From Hyalella azteca (Eukaryota; Arthropoda; Malacostraca; Amphipoda; Hyalellidae): DNA of 64,000 nucleotides. Below are positions 10,536-22,439 of this stretch, piece after piece; within the stretch, counting starts at the first letter, position 1, and each line of letters opens with the position of its first letter. The DNA is taken from positions 62,001 to 126,000 of the forward strand of contig NW_025934881.1 in NCBI RefSeq assembly GCF_000764305.2, given 5' to 3'. Position numbers and translations under genes: made by a program. The notes beneath the pieces are model-generated. The model was not told where the DNA came from and searched no databases. It saw only the letters and a list, made by a program, of their open reading frames with translations.

Positions 10536-13365
10536 TCTCATGACAAGAACATATTTTAAGGAAGCGTACGAAGAGAATTTATTTAATCGGAGCATTTTAT
10601 TTAATTCATTCTAGAAACGATACAGCAAAGTACATAAATGACTACAGTTTCAGTGTCATATTACAAACGGTTGTTCCAATGCCTTATCATCAGATTGTGT
10701 GGGGGTAACAGTTATCGACAGGCTGTAATCATCTGCAGCGGTATAGACCTACTCTTGTCTCTGTACCCTATGCTAATTATATCCATATGCCGGTGAAGTA
10801 TCAGGAAAAGCAAAATAATTGTCCTATAAGTAACAGGTTCTGTACTCTTTAGTGCAAAACATTTTGGAAACACAACTTTGGAGTAAATCCAAAACTTAAG
10901 AAGTGCCAGGAAAACTATTGGCTAGATAGAATGAAATCAATAAATTTTATGTGATTCTTAGCCCTCTTATGACATTTGTTGGGTTGAGCTTTATTTATAT
11001 GCAAGTTCGTTTCATTTAATTTATAAATATAGTAGATATACTTTAATTTATACGTATAAATTAACTAATTCTACTCTGCCTGCTTTAATGAAATGTGACT
11101 GAGAATCGTCCTTGGCGTTATTTTTGCTTCCATTTTGCTGGAAGTTCATAAATAATATATTTATCGTAGTTGGTCGACATATTTTATCTATGCTTATTTT
11201 CTAATGCTTGTTGGTATCAAAATACAATACAATATTTTCTTTACAACCACAACACAATGATACAATACAATATTTAAAAATATAATATTTTCTTTAGAAA
11301 AAACACCTGCCTGTTACTCGCTCGTTCATGACTGTAGCGCATGAGTGGGAGTAAACATTTACATTGCGTCATGTAACTGTTCATTCACAACAATTTCATC
11401 ATGAGTGGAGTAACAATTTAACAACCAAGAGTTTCCAGACTGTAATTACTGTGAGAAATTGAATTTAAATTGTGGGAATTTTTCTCCATCTACACAGTTA
11501 ATGTTGGTTGCAAATAATAGATTCGAAATACAAGCCAGCCTTGAAGTCAACCAGTTTAGAAAGCACGCATTTTGGAAAATAATAATCAAATTGATGCATT
11601 TGTTGTTTTCTATATTTGAAAACTAGGTACTCTTGATTGTTGATAAACTCATTAAGATGAAATGTAATTTTCAATCAACCGTGGGCATTCGATTGAATCA
11701 CTCGGCTAACTGAGCGTTGTCCCAGACCTTTTAATTTGGCTGTTTACTTGTGCATCTATTTATTTATTGTGTCCCAAGATCATTTATATAGTACAAAGCC
11801 AGTATATTGTAGAATAAAGCACCTATGTACTATATTCTAGGTTATTTATTTTAGGGTACGTATTATTATAAACAAACCCCCATCTTATTCCGGCGTGGGT
11901 GGAAATAAAAGTTATTAATTTTTGGAACTATTGGATTGACAACCAAATGCTTTCAAAAATCTGAGTAATAACGCTAAACTTCAAACATTGATTTTATTAG
12001 AAGTCCGAAAACACAATGCACAAATTGTACAGTGTTAACTATTTTCGTAGATGGAGTGTAAATTGTCAGAATGGCAATGGACAAATAAGCCACACGTTTT
12101 AAATTGATGAGTCGTCAAAACAAACAGCTCAAAGTTTAATGTATAGAGACTGGCGCTATTTTCGATGGAAATCGTCCCCATTATATTAATTAACATTTTT
12201 TCACCTTCACTTTAGAACATTCTTCACAGCTTTTAACGCGGACTTTTATGATTATTTTAGTTTAATGTTTACTTCTTTTAATTATTTAGTTGTAGTTATT
12301 AGCGCGAAAACATTACATTAGTCATTAGCACAATGAATAAGGCACAATTCTTTCTGGTCACTCGGGAAAATAAAAAAATGACCACAATTATATCCAATTT
12401 ATGCTGAAATTGATGGGAACGCATAATGAAATTGTCATTGTGCGTTGTTCTGCAGCGTCCGCCGGCGGCCTTGCCCCATACTACGGGGTTAAGGCTACAA
12501 CAGATCAAGTGAACTCGGTGCCGCGTAACGCTACATGGCGCTCACCTCTTCCAGCGGCCGATGTAATCCATCAGTGTTTGGCTGCACTTCCGTGAGAGCG
12601 ACAGGTCCGTACGATGCACACAAATGGTTTCCGGTTGATGTACGAGGAAGTTATTTCTGGATTGTAGCGGTCTATTCTTTGTCAGGTAGATTAACAATCG
12701 TTATCGGTGAATGGCGTTAGCGAACGGCGTATTGACTAGTATATTGACGTAACGAATTCCCAACAGTGTTTTTGGAACATTACATGAATTTATTAATAAA
12801 TGAAAGGTATCTAGTTTTAAGTTTTCTTTCCTGTGAGGTTTTAAAGTTTTTCAATTTTTGTCTTCATAATTTTTCTTGCTCTCCTATTTTTGCATGGAAA
12901 CATTGATCCGTAGCTCGATCCCGTGTAGCGGCACGGTTGTCACGCCGTGACCATATCGATCAATGACATCCTTTTGTTGTCTAGTGTCTTGATGTTGTCG
13001 TTCGGCGGATTCACGACTGCACTTTCGTCTCGTCTGAATATATATGTCACGTTCCTCATGGACGTCGAATTTTCAACGGCCGCACTTTTGGATGATTGTG
13101 ATGTCATCCACATTTGTGACAGCCCGACCGTGCTCGCAACTTAAATTTAATAACATAATCTGACTATCGGCTTTATAATCTCTGCACGTCTGATTGCTCA
13201 TCGTGTTGATGTTGGTCGTACCCCGGTACTTCGCTTGTAGACTGTTGATGCTCTTATACCTGTGTCATAATTGTTTCGGTGAATCGGAGATTCTCCAATA
13301 TTTCCATACATTGTAGGACTTGAAATGTCGTTGAGATGTCAGGACTTGAAATGTTACTGTTTATA
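10536..13365. other. non-genic stretch with two GC-richer patches
   Basis: Mostly AT-rich, with nothing I can name. Patches at about 12440-12600 and 12910-13140 are more GC-rich and carry 60-65-codon ORFs on the plus strand, with no recognisable domain, splice site or transposon terminus. They may be old transposon remnants. Confidence 0.35.
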
Positions 13366-13369
13366 GTGC

Positions 13370-13402
13370 CAGGATTGGAGCAGTGAGTTGCGGGTTCGAG
13401 CC
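13370..13402 (+). mobile_element. tRNA-derived SINE fragment (B-box end)
   Basis: CAGGATTGGAGCAGTGAG followed by TTGCGGGTTCGAGCC aligns with two segments near 46300 and 46400 (minus strand). CGGGTTCGAGCC fits a pol III B box. Another A-box-like piece (GGCGTAGTGGCCTAATCTGC) lies at about 13490-13510. The sequence from there to UQCRB exon 1 shows no further gene. Confidence 0.5.
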
Positions 13403-14386
13403 AAACTTTCTGTGACAATTTAAGTCGGTTAAGCACAGTAGATACAGAAGCAGTGAGCTATTAAGTGATCGGCGTTCAGTATCGGAGACCGGCGTAGTGG
13501 CCTAATCTGCGATGCTGACATCGGTAATTATTTTATTATTATATTGTCGACGCTCCTTGTTTAGAACCTTTGTGTTTCTCATATTATTAGGTGTCAGATT
13601 GGTTTATCAAATTCATTGACCGGTATACCTTTGATTACGCATAAAAACATTCTTCGATTTGTAAATCAAATCACTTACCAATTTTAAAGGTTAGTGAAAT
13701 ATTTTTCATTATTGTTTGTAGATGAACACTCGATAATATAATTTTTTGTTCTTCATACTACATCATTACACTGTTTGTAGTGTTAATATTAACTAATAAC
13801 TCACGAATTAAGGCTCCTTTTCATATACAATTTAAATTTTTGTGTTCCGAAAAATATTTTTATGCCAGAAATTCAATAGAAAGTTTGTCCTAGGATACTC
13901 GTGCATAACAAATTCGTGCATAACAAATGCAGATGATTAAAAATACAATTAATTCGACAGTGCTTGGTTATCTAAATCGCAAACTGATTTCCTTGCGTAC
14001 TGTATTTCGATGATTACTGTAAACTCGTATAAGATACAAATTTTCTTGCAATTTTCATGAAAATTTTTCACCAGCAGTTCCAGAAGTTATGGCATGTATG
14101 TCAGGTGCTTATTAGTATGTTTTACTGGTATTGACTAATAATACATGTACTTCATGCATTATAAAATTCTTAACCTTTTCGCTGTTATTTTCTAACAATT
14201 CTAAAACTATTCATTCATTTATGCACGTTATGCACTCAAATTTTGTTATCCGATATAATTATCTAGTAGTTTTATCGCACGGGTACAAATTCATTCTGGC
14301 AACAACTCTTCGGAGACGTGAAGTAAACATCGAGGGAATTGGTGTAAAACCGTTCCAGCTGAGTTGCTGATAATAAAAACTGAAGA

Positions 14387-17300
14387 ATGGCGGTCGCTGC
14401 GAAGGCATCTGTTATGACTCTAAGTAAGAATTATTAAAGAAGTTTTCATAACATTTTGCAGAATAATTCAATCTTTCTGTAGCATTCGAGTGAAAAATTA
14501 TGGTTTTGTTATTCGTGCCTGCTGTCAAATGTCAATAGAAAATACATATTTGATTTATCAATTGTCATCACTGCTGAAAGCAGATGGCCTGTTGATACCG
14601 CTACTGAACTGAGTGCTACCGTCAAATTGTTAATGGCGCTGTTGAGTGTTGACGCATAAGTAGCCACCCTGACCCTGTTTAAAGTTTAAACTACTGCACT
14701 TGAATAAGTTAGAGTGTTGAACATGATAACAAACCAGAAATTTTTTAGAATCAGTTCAATTTTAATAGAATTAGGTACCAGTATATTTAGAAATCTCATG
14801 TTTTATTTGCAAAATAGATTACTTGTTTTGATAGATTTTATTAGACCTGTTAGCTATATAAGTGCATGCCTGCCAAGTATATATACCTAGTAGTCTAGTA
14901 CTGCAAGTAATGCTGACTACTAGAAGGTTGAACATGAAGCAAGTTCACAATAAAGTAATATGTTGCACTAATAGTAATAGGAGGAGGAGCATTGATTGTG
15001 CCTTAGTTATGTTCTGTTGCATCAGACATCATGATAATCTTTTTGTGAAATATAATAATACTCTAGAAATGCACTGCCATGGTAAATTACTAAATTCCTT
15101 TAGGGCCTAGAAAAGAATGATGTTCTCTTGACATGGTATTGAATTAATAAAGCCACTATAACTAGTAGTAGTAGCTAGAGGATGTATTACAGTATTAATT
15201 AATTATTTGAGATATTTTCCTTCACCCAGGCCCAGTGCGGGAGCAATTGAGGCGATGGGCATTTAAGCTGTCAGGATATAACAGATACGGTGAGTTCTAA
15301 CAGGAGAATATTTTTCTATATTGAAGTAGTGGTGCTTGTAGTAGTCCATTGCTGTCTTGGGAGTAGGAAAAAANTAGATGTCAAAATGAATTTGCATGCT
15401 GGTATGTCAAAAATAATTTATAATTTGTTATGTATTTCTGTGCCCACTTCTATTTCTGGCTTCATATCTCTACTGTCTTGAATTGACAATCAAAGTTCTG
15501 AAAAATGTAAACATAATGTTATTTCATTTTTATTGGTAGGTTCATGTTTTAAAACTGTTCTGTATTTGTCCTTAACACATTGATGCTCGACAACGTCTAT
15601 AGATGTCATGCCAGTTTGGTCCAAATGCACACCCCCATCATGCTTTATTTATAGTCCGAAAAAATAGTCTGCAACCGAGTCATCACTCAACCCTGAACTG
15701 TCAGAGTCACTTGAAGAACCTTCTGCTAATAAGGCTGCTATTTGGTCATTAGTAAGTGAAGCTTTACGTTTACTCATGGTATAGGCCAAATAACAATTGC
15801 GTGATTTCTCAAAAATATTCTGTGAAAAAAAAATATGAAATTATATATATTAGAAAGTATGCTATATCCATAAAAAGAAATTGGTGGTATCTAATTGCAT
15901 AAATAATACTTTAGAAGTAACACAACGGTTAAAAGTCACACACCTGATCATTCACACGGCTGTTGCAAGACTGTAACAGGCTGACATCCAATGCCGTATA
16001 TATATATGTCTTGGAAAGATTATGTAATATGGAAACAGTGGAGGTCCAAAATACTCATATACCTGCTTAAAATTGGTGCAAATGGTGCATCTTTCCCGCA
16101 ACCCAATGTAAAAACACTCTGCATTGACGTCTCCTTGCGTTCAGGGGTTATTGTGCCGGGTATAGTTATGATGTCTGTGCTAATTGGACCAAACTGGAAA
16201 AACTGAGGCGAGCATCAAAGTGTTAAGGTCAATATTGTTTGAAATGTATCAGTTTTTTGTAATGACTATTGTTTGTGAATGTATTGGCAGAAATCTTATT
16301 TAGCTAAACACACAGTGCTTGCAGTGAAGTATATATATATTTACTGACATAGCATGGAATGTCAAACCAGTTGCTATACTGTAAAACAGGGTGTCTTGGA
16401 CCAATGATGGGCTGACTTGACCAATGACGGGGTGACTTGACCAATGACAGGGTGACTTGGCCAATGACGGGGTGACTTGGCCAATGATGGGGTGACTTGG
16501 CCAATGACGGGGTGACTTGGCCAATGACGGGGTGACTTGGCCAATGATGGGGTGACTTGGCCAATGACGGGGTGACTTGGCCAATGACGGGGTGACTTGA
16601 CCAATGATGGGGTGAATTGACCAATGACAAGGTGACTTGACCAATGACGGGGTGACTTGGCCAATGACGGGGTGACTTGACCAATGATAGGGCTGTCTCT
16701 TATACACATCTAGATGTGTATAAGAGACAGCTNCTAGTAACCTAAAGCTGTCTCACAGGTCTGTACCTGCCACTAGTGACCTATAGCTGCCCACAGGTCT
16801 GTACCTGCACGACCTGTACCAAGAGACGCCTGACGTGTCCGAGGCCATCCGGCGGCTGCCCGCAGAGAAGCAAGATGAGCGGCTGTGGAGGCTGCAGCGC
16901 GCCATACAACTCGACCTCACCAAGCGGGTCTTGCCCAAGGAGGAGTGGCACACGTATGAGGAGGTGAGGAGGGGCAGGATGGTGCTCAGTAGTTCGTCTT
17001 ACTAATGAAATATTTGATGTAATCTAATTTTTATTCCAAGCTTGAAACCCAAAATTTACCCAAGTATCGAGATGTGAGTCGCATTTGATTTAGGTATCGT
17101 ATTTCTATGGTAAATTCAATAATAGGTCTGAGGAAGATTTGGTTATGATCAGGTATTCATATTTGTTGAACCTATATTAGGTAATTAACTTTGTGTTTTA
17201 TTTGCGCTAGCTAATAAAACTTTGTTTTTTTTTAATGCTAGCAAAGCATTATTGAGCTGAAACCCATTCACGTTATGCACTATTTGAGTGAATCAAATAT

Positions 17301-17885
17301 ATAAAGTAAAACATGTTCACATTGTTCTCGCTCGTCGCTTAATCTAGAGTATTCAGTACATCATGTAGCCTACTGAATGCATTGACCTGAATGGCTGATG
17401 ACAGGAATAAATTAGTTTTTATTGCATCACAATAAATTTGGTTAGATTACATAACAAGAAAAAGAACGAAATGCAGCAAATTTCACTTCTATTATACCTA
17501 GATCTTTTTTTAGTTTCTTTTTAAAGAAACACTATTAAACTAGGTTGGAGTGGCTATTGACGTTTATTTTTTGTGATTAAATTATGCCATAAGAAAGGCC
17601 AGATGGACTACATATTTTGCCTCACGCCAAATAACCAGTCGATCCAACGATAGAAATGATGGCAAATGAAAGAAAAAGTCCGCCTTGGCTTCAAATAATT
17701 GCTTGTATGGGAGCACGAGATGCCGCTTCCTTTTGATCCAATTCGTGACTAATAGCTCAATTTCATGTATATTTATCCATATCAATCGTTTGTTACAGGA
17801 AATAAGCAAGGGTCGCTACCTTACCGAACTGCTGAAGCAGGTCGAGTTTGAGAGGAAGGAGAAAGAAGAATGGGAAAGCAAGTAA
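14387..17885 (+). CDS. UQCRB: UQCRB, cytochrome bc1 complex subunit 7 (QCR7 family), four exons
   Basis: A small matrix-side subunit of respiratory complex III (ubiquinol-cytochrome c reductase) in the inner mitochondrial membrane. Exons: 14387-14423, 15230-15289, 16797-16963, 17799-17885, all with GT donors and AG acceptors. Junction phases are 1, 1 and 0, giving 351 bp and 116 aa (human about 111). Residues 32-88 carry the family signature: DLYQETPDVSEAIRRLP, then RLWRLQRAIQLDLT, then LPKEEWHTYEE. The C-terminus is charged and helical (VEFERKEKEEWESK) as in other UQCRB proteins. The N-terminus is short and Ala-rich with no cleavable presequence obvious, which is normal for this subunit. The start is the first in-frame ATG, in a GAAGAATGG context. 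Introns are 806, 1507 and 835 bp; intron 2 holds a transposon, a minisatellite and an adapter. An AATAAA lies at 18160. The gene is convergent with LIPT1. Confidence 0.93.
15572..16226 (-). mobile_element. piggyBac-like nonautonomous element with TTAA duplications
   Basis: TTAA at 15572-15575 and 16223-16226 flanks a 647-bp element. Its ends are CACATTGATGCTCG and, inverted, CGAGCATCAAAGTG. A second inverted block, CCAGTTTGGTCCAA, lies about 20-30 bp inside each end. TTAA duplication plus short terminal and subterminal inverted repeats is the hallmark of piggyBac elements. It keeps only the start of a transposase (separate entry). It lies in UQCRB intron 2. Confidence 0.8.
15649..15777 (-). 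pseudogene. truncated piggyBac-type transposase N-terminus (42 aa)
   Basis: From an ATG at 15777 a 42-codon frame begins MSKRKASLTNDQIAALLAE, followed by an acidic Ser/Asp stretch (SSSDSDSSGLSDDS), and stops at 15649. A basic start followed by an acidic Ser/Asp region is usual at the N-terminus of piggyBac transposases. The DDD catalytic domain is absent, so it cannot be active. Its place inside TTAA-flanked inverted repeats supports the assignment; homology of so short a piece is inferred. Confidence 0.55.
16391..16692. repeat. 20-bp minisatellite in UQCRB intron 2, about 15 copies
   Basis: Unit CCAATGACGGGGTGACTTGG repeats every 20 bp from 16401 (a partial unit precedes) to the adapter at 16693, with C/T and G/A changes only. 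The junction of units makes CTTGGCCAAT, with the palindrome TTGGCCAA. A 20-bp period cycles through all frames, which explains three overlapping minus-strand repeat ORFs. True copy number is unknown because the array ends at an adapter and an N. Confidence 0.92.
16693..16733. other. Nextera mate-pair junction adapter in the assembly
   Basis: The Tn5 mosaic end (16693-16711) is directly followed by its reverse complement (16712-16730), the 38-bp junction of a circularised Nextera mate-pair fragment, with an N at 16733. ORFs read through it gain the peptides MYKRQ or MCIRDS, well known as adapter translation artefacts. This is not a natural palindrome. Confidence 0.96.
16734..16807 (+). repeat. 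38-bp duplication of a splice acceptor
   Basis: CTAGTRACCTAWAGCTG, a pyrimidine/CACAG segment and GTCTGTACCTGC occur twice with a 38-bp offset. Potential acceptors therefore end at 16758 and 16796. Only the second keeps the UQCRB frame, because 38 is not a multiple of three. The pair lies directly after the adapter and the N, so it may be real or a gap-closing artefact. Confidence 0.75.
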
Positions 17886-19184
17886 AACTCCCGAGAAAGT
17901 TATAAAATTGTTCTATTCTAGCTGTTTTCATGGTTGCGTTACGGAGTAATTGGAATATCCCTGCTGTCTCATTCTTTGTCAATTGAATAACTTGCTTCTA
18001 TTGACGCAGCGTCACAGGTGATATGTAAATATTACATTTAATATAATTCTCAATGATGTTTCATTTCTGCCTGTACGACGTCACAAACTAGACAGTAAGT
18101 GAAGGATCTAGTAACCTCGCAAGGTTATCCATTTTCACAGGTTGTTCAAGGAGATTGAAAATAAATGTTCTCCAAAAAATGTAATAACGATTAATGGCAC
18201 GCACTTATAAATCAAGGCACCCTCTTGGGCCTTATATTACACTTAGCATATCAGTAGACTATTGAAAACTTCAAAAATAAAAAAGTAACGTGTATTGGCA
18301 CTTCAATTGCATAACTCTTAATCAACATAGGGTTTTTTCAGAATAACTCACTTGACGCTCATGAGCTCCGATCTGCTCAATTTTTTCTGAACGCCATCCA
18401 TGTATTAACCACTACTAATGAAAGATACGGAGGGGGGCGTGTCTAAGTTTAATACTTGGCCGTGTTACAAATTTCCTTAGTTAACGCGGGATAATGAAAG
18501 GTGAAGGATGAAACGTTGTATCCCAGCTTGGACTGGCAGCAATAAGGAAATAGCCTGCCCTGGATGGGAAAAATTGTCAGTATCCAAATAGAATGGAAAC
18601 ATGCGAACAGAATAAAAAGAATAATTACGAATGAAGTGTAGACGAAAGAGATAACAGACAGCTTAGAGTTTAAACCCAAAAAACACCTGCTCCAGCATTG
18701 ATAAAATACCACACGAAACCAAAAACCCCGCACAAGTTGCCTGAGTGAATCATGAGCAAGGGGGCGAATAAATATCATTCAAAATGGTGAGGCAAAACTC
18801 ACGTAAACCATCCCTTGCCATTGAATAAATGAAGCAAAACGTAGATTAATGTGCATTATAGAATTAGATTATAATTAATTGTAACTGGTTGCAACAGCTG
18901 ATCCTTAACCGTAGCATAAACTAATAACCTCACAAATTGAATTGTAAAGTATATAATTATTTTTTATTCAGAGCACCATTCTGGAAGACAACAAATTATC
19001 AAGCCTTAAAACAAACAACAAATTATGCAAATTTAAAACTAATTAGACTCAAGTAAGATCCTCTTGACACGAAGCAGTTTACAAGTGTTACTCAAGTGAT
19101 CACTCGACCAATGACCATGGATAAGTAGGGAGAGGGAGTAATTTGAGTTTTGCAAAAGACAACGCGTTCAGAACTGTTGGATAT
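17886..19184. other. region between the convergent 3' ends of UQCRB and LIPT1
   Basis: Contains the probable 3' UTRs: plus-strand AATAAA at 18160-18165 and minus-strand AATAAA at 18968-18963. A 109-codon minus-strand ORF at 18449-18778 has no recognisable domain and I leave it uncalled. Confidence 0.4.
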
Positions 19185-19192
19185 ACAACAAT

Positions 19193-19465
19193 TCAGAGCT
19201 GCAGGGGTTGCGCCGCATCTGAGCTCCAGAGCCTGCGTTTCGTCGAGCTGCAGAGGCTGCGTCGCTTCAGAAATTGTGTCGAGTCAGAGCTGCAGATGTT
19301 GCGTTGCATTGCATCAGCTGCCGATGTTGCGCCGCGTCAGCTGCAAAGGTTGCGCTGCATCAGATCGAGCTGCATGGGTCGCAAAGCGTCTGAGCTGCAG
19401 AGGTTGCGCTGCATCAGAGCTGCATGGGTCGCAAAGCATCAGAGCTGCAGAGGTTGCCCCGCGTT
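19193..19465. repeat. 25-bp minisatellite overlapping the LIPT1 3' end, about 11 copies
   Basis: A 25-bp unit of the form AGAGCTGCAGAGGTTGCGCT + GCATC alternates with a variant carrying CATGGGTCGCAAAGC. Units become more degenerate toward 19193. The right-hand unit reaches the coding region of LIPT1 (minus strand), whose last codons and TGA are read from the repeat. Both plus-strand ORFs through the array are repeat artefacts. Confidence 0.8.
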
Positions 19466-22439
19466 GTCAGGGGCACGCCATGTATGCACGAGGTTGGTGA
19501 GCACAGATGACAGCTCGCTGCAGTACGGAGTGTCTCTCACCAGGTTCAGCAGATCATGTTCGTAAAAATTCTTCAGCTCCTTCTGAACATCTTCATGAAT
19601 ATCCTGGAGGCCTTCCACAACAATTTCTTCAATAACGCCGCGCTGGCACTTCACCGTCACAAGCACCCGTGACCTGCATGAAGTCAAATATTCTGGCACT
19701 GGAAGCTCCAGGGTTTTGCTGAAGCGTGGATTTTTACCATACAACCAATCCCAAGATAGCAGCTCGGCTCGCAGATCGCCCAGACCTGCAAAAACATTAT
19801 AATTAAAAATAATAGAAGCAATTTTTTACAATTCAATGAGAAAAAAAATTAAACTAAATATCAGTCGATTCTCTCTTCCAGTAAATCGTAAACTATAATG
19901 CCACCAAGACTGATAGAAACAATGATAACGTATTGTTCTCATCCTCACACCAGGTATGCCATATGGAAGCAGTATAACAAGTTTGGACTTGCACGGAGAC
20001 CTGGATTAAGCAAAACAGTACCGGCCATTAGATGACACCCACAAAGAAACAAAATGGTGCAAATAAACTTGAAACTAGTTGATAACCTTACTACTCAAGC
20101 TGTTAGGAGGATCTAAGCATTAAATAGATAATAGGTTAGCAGGTGCATTAAACATTCTTAGAACCTGCAACCTTCCTGTAGCTGGCATCTATTGGTGTAA
20201 CAATATTCGGCTCCTAACCTAAATTCTACACAACAGAGAATGGAAAGCTTGTTGCAAATGAAAAAAGCTTATGTGGCTGCAAGTTACATTCAAACAGACA
20301 AAAGTGGTTTAATAGAAACTGGTAAACATTTTATTAATGTTTACAGTAAATTAACCCTCCTATTTCAATGAATTTTAATGGGCATAATTTCCCATTTTTG
20401 ACTGATTCAAGAATTAAAACCATTGCTTAAACGTAATTAATTTTGCAACCAATACATCAGAAATAGCACAGCATATATATAATTTCAACCAGTCCCCTCT
20501 GGACCTGGGAACCAGTCATCCTGGGGATTGACGAGCGTGACGCCACTGGAAGCTCGTCGTGAGTATTCCTCCTCCCCAGGTAGGGGGGCGTCCAGGAAGC
20601 CCCAAGCAAGGCTGTCCATCATTTTTTCCACCGTCAACACGCCTTTCTGCCCACCATCACTGAGGTTGCCTACAGCACATGGCACGCTCGAAGTCGCTGT
20701 AGTTTTAATATCCTGTGATGAAAAATTTAATGAAACTGACAAAGTTTTCATATTCAATTGCAAGATTTATTGCTTTACTTACTGGTTAAATGGTCTCCTT
20801 TCCTATGAATATGTATGGAAGTTAAAGCACCCTTGAACTGAACATAGTTATCACAATTTTACTACCTGCAGGTGAAGGAAGCTATGGAGAGGATACATTT
20901 TGTCTTCTAGTACAATACCTAAAAGCTTTATAATTTTCATGGTAGTAAAGTAGTAAAGTGTCTTCTTACCTTGTCACCCTTGAGAGCAAGGCTGAGCTGC
21001 AGTCGGTCAGTGTCCACCAGCAGAGTGCAGTGGTGATATGAAGTGCACCTGCCAAGCTTGGCAGCTGACCCTGACACCTGCACATATTCATCCAACAAAT
21101 TTGCACTTAATGCAGTAAATTCAAACAAATCCATTTGCAAATGCAATAGAAAAATTTATAATAATGGATGCTGTTCTTGGCAATGATCAACAACAAGGGA
21201 ACAAAAGTCCTCTAAATTTTTGTAACCAAGTAACATTTGGAATCCAATGCACTAGAAGCTTGTACTAATACTAAATATTAGCTTCTGGCATGTGGTAATA
21301 CTTGCATTTTACACTACATAACATTGAACAAAAAAAAATGAATACTACCTACAAATAAAATCTATTTAGGAGCATTGGTTGCTACAAATAAATATACTCT
21401 TCTCATGATGTTGATTTGGAGAAGGAAATTATAAAAAAAGCAGTCACTTTGGAATTGGTTGTGTATCATAGTGCAACCCTTCTAACTGTTCCCACTCAAT
21501 AAACTCACTGCAAAAGATCTTTCTTAACTTCACTTTCAATTCACTGACCTTAAATTTCTCAGCCAACATGATGTCATCCCTCGAGTTGACAGTCACTGGC
21601 AAGCCAAACTGCGTTTGCAAGATTCTACAAATCAGGTCCAAATTGTAGCGCCGGTTGTAGCTGTGAAAGCAAAAATATTGATGATGAGTTTCTACAAGAT
21701 TGATCAACAAAATGTTGCATCAAGGTGCATCTAGGAAGAAGCAAAACAGCTGATTAGCTTAAAAATGTTCAAGCAGTAATGTCCAAATAACCATTAAAAA
21801 CCTGTTAGTAATTTTTAGCAACTTTCAACAAAGTAAAAGTAATAGCAAATTGTACAGCTGATTTTATAATATGAAAATCTTTTGCTCTATAAAAAGTAAT
21901 AAATGCTCATGAACCTAACAAATGGGTAGGTTTGTGTCAAATTCATATCTATGATATAATATTTAAATGCTATGATGAAGGTCCAAGGACAATAACATAC
22001 AGATTTATTACCTCTTGCGATCTGTAAAAAATGAGCAGTTGAGGTTGCCAATATCATGATAGACAGTGCCCCCACCACTGTGCCGTCGCACAACAGGAAC
22101 TTTGGCACTCTCCAGGTAATGCAAGTTAGCTTCCATGAAGGCATTTTGATGTCGGCCAATCACAACACAGGGTGAGTTGCGGTACAGCAGCAGCAATCTT
22201 TTATTATCAAATTTCCAGTGATTGTATAGCCAAGCCTCAAGTGCCAGGTTTGAGAAAACATCCGTTGATTGGGAAATGAAGACAACTTTATTAGTGACTC
22301 TACTTTCAATATTATTGCTGTTGTTACTACAACTTGTAGTGATAGAGAGTGCATGACTGAGAACTCGTGAATTAGTTCTCAAGTTCTTCAGAGCTGGAAG
22401 ATTAGGAAACAAGATAGAACTGGCTTTGACAAGAGCCAT
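19439..22439 (-). CDS. LIPT1: LIPT1, mitochondrial lipoyltransferase 1, five exons
   Basis: Lipoyltransferase of the lipoate-protein ligase A fold, which moves lipoyl groups onto E2 subunits of mitochondrial 2-oxoacid dehydrogenases. Exons (minus): 22439-22012, 21660-21549, 21077-20970, 20712-20505, 19785-19439. Phases 2, 0, 0 and 1 all match; 1203 bp gives 400 aa (human 373). Motifs: NSPCVVIGRHQN (88-99), RRHSGGGTVYHD (118-129, the RxxGGG lipoyl-AMP loop), KVSGSAAKLGR (180-190, with the conserved Lys187) and YHHCTLL (194-200). Exon 5 supplies the C-terminal domain, starting LGDLRAELLSWDWLYG. The N-terminal ~45 residues are rich in Leu, Ser, Asn and basic residues, fitting a mitochondrial presequence. 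The intron 4 donor (GTCCAG) is weak; GTTGAA 15 bp downstream is also in phase, but the first gives a gap-free match to the family. The C-terminus runs into a minisatellite. Confidence 0.93.

Noticed and set aside
16300..16709. Minus-strand repeat ORFs (HWPSHPVIGQV type) resembling a repetitive structural protein
   Set aside because: Frame cycling of a 20-bp minisatellite; two of them begin inside adapter sequence (MYKRQ, MCIRDS).
16693..16730. Perfect 38-bp palindrome
   Set aside because: Identical to the Nextera mate-pair junction; library artefact, as is 60426-60463.
19143..19565. Plus-strand ORFs rich in Cys, Ser, Arg and Leu
   Set aside because: They lie over the 25-bp minisatellite and antisense to LIPT1 exon 5.
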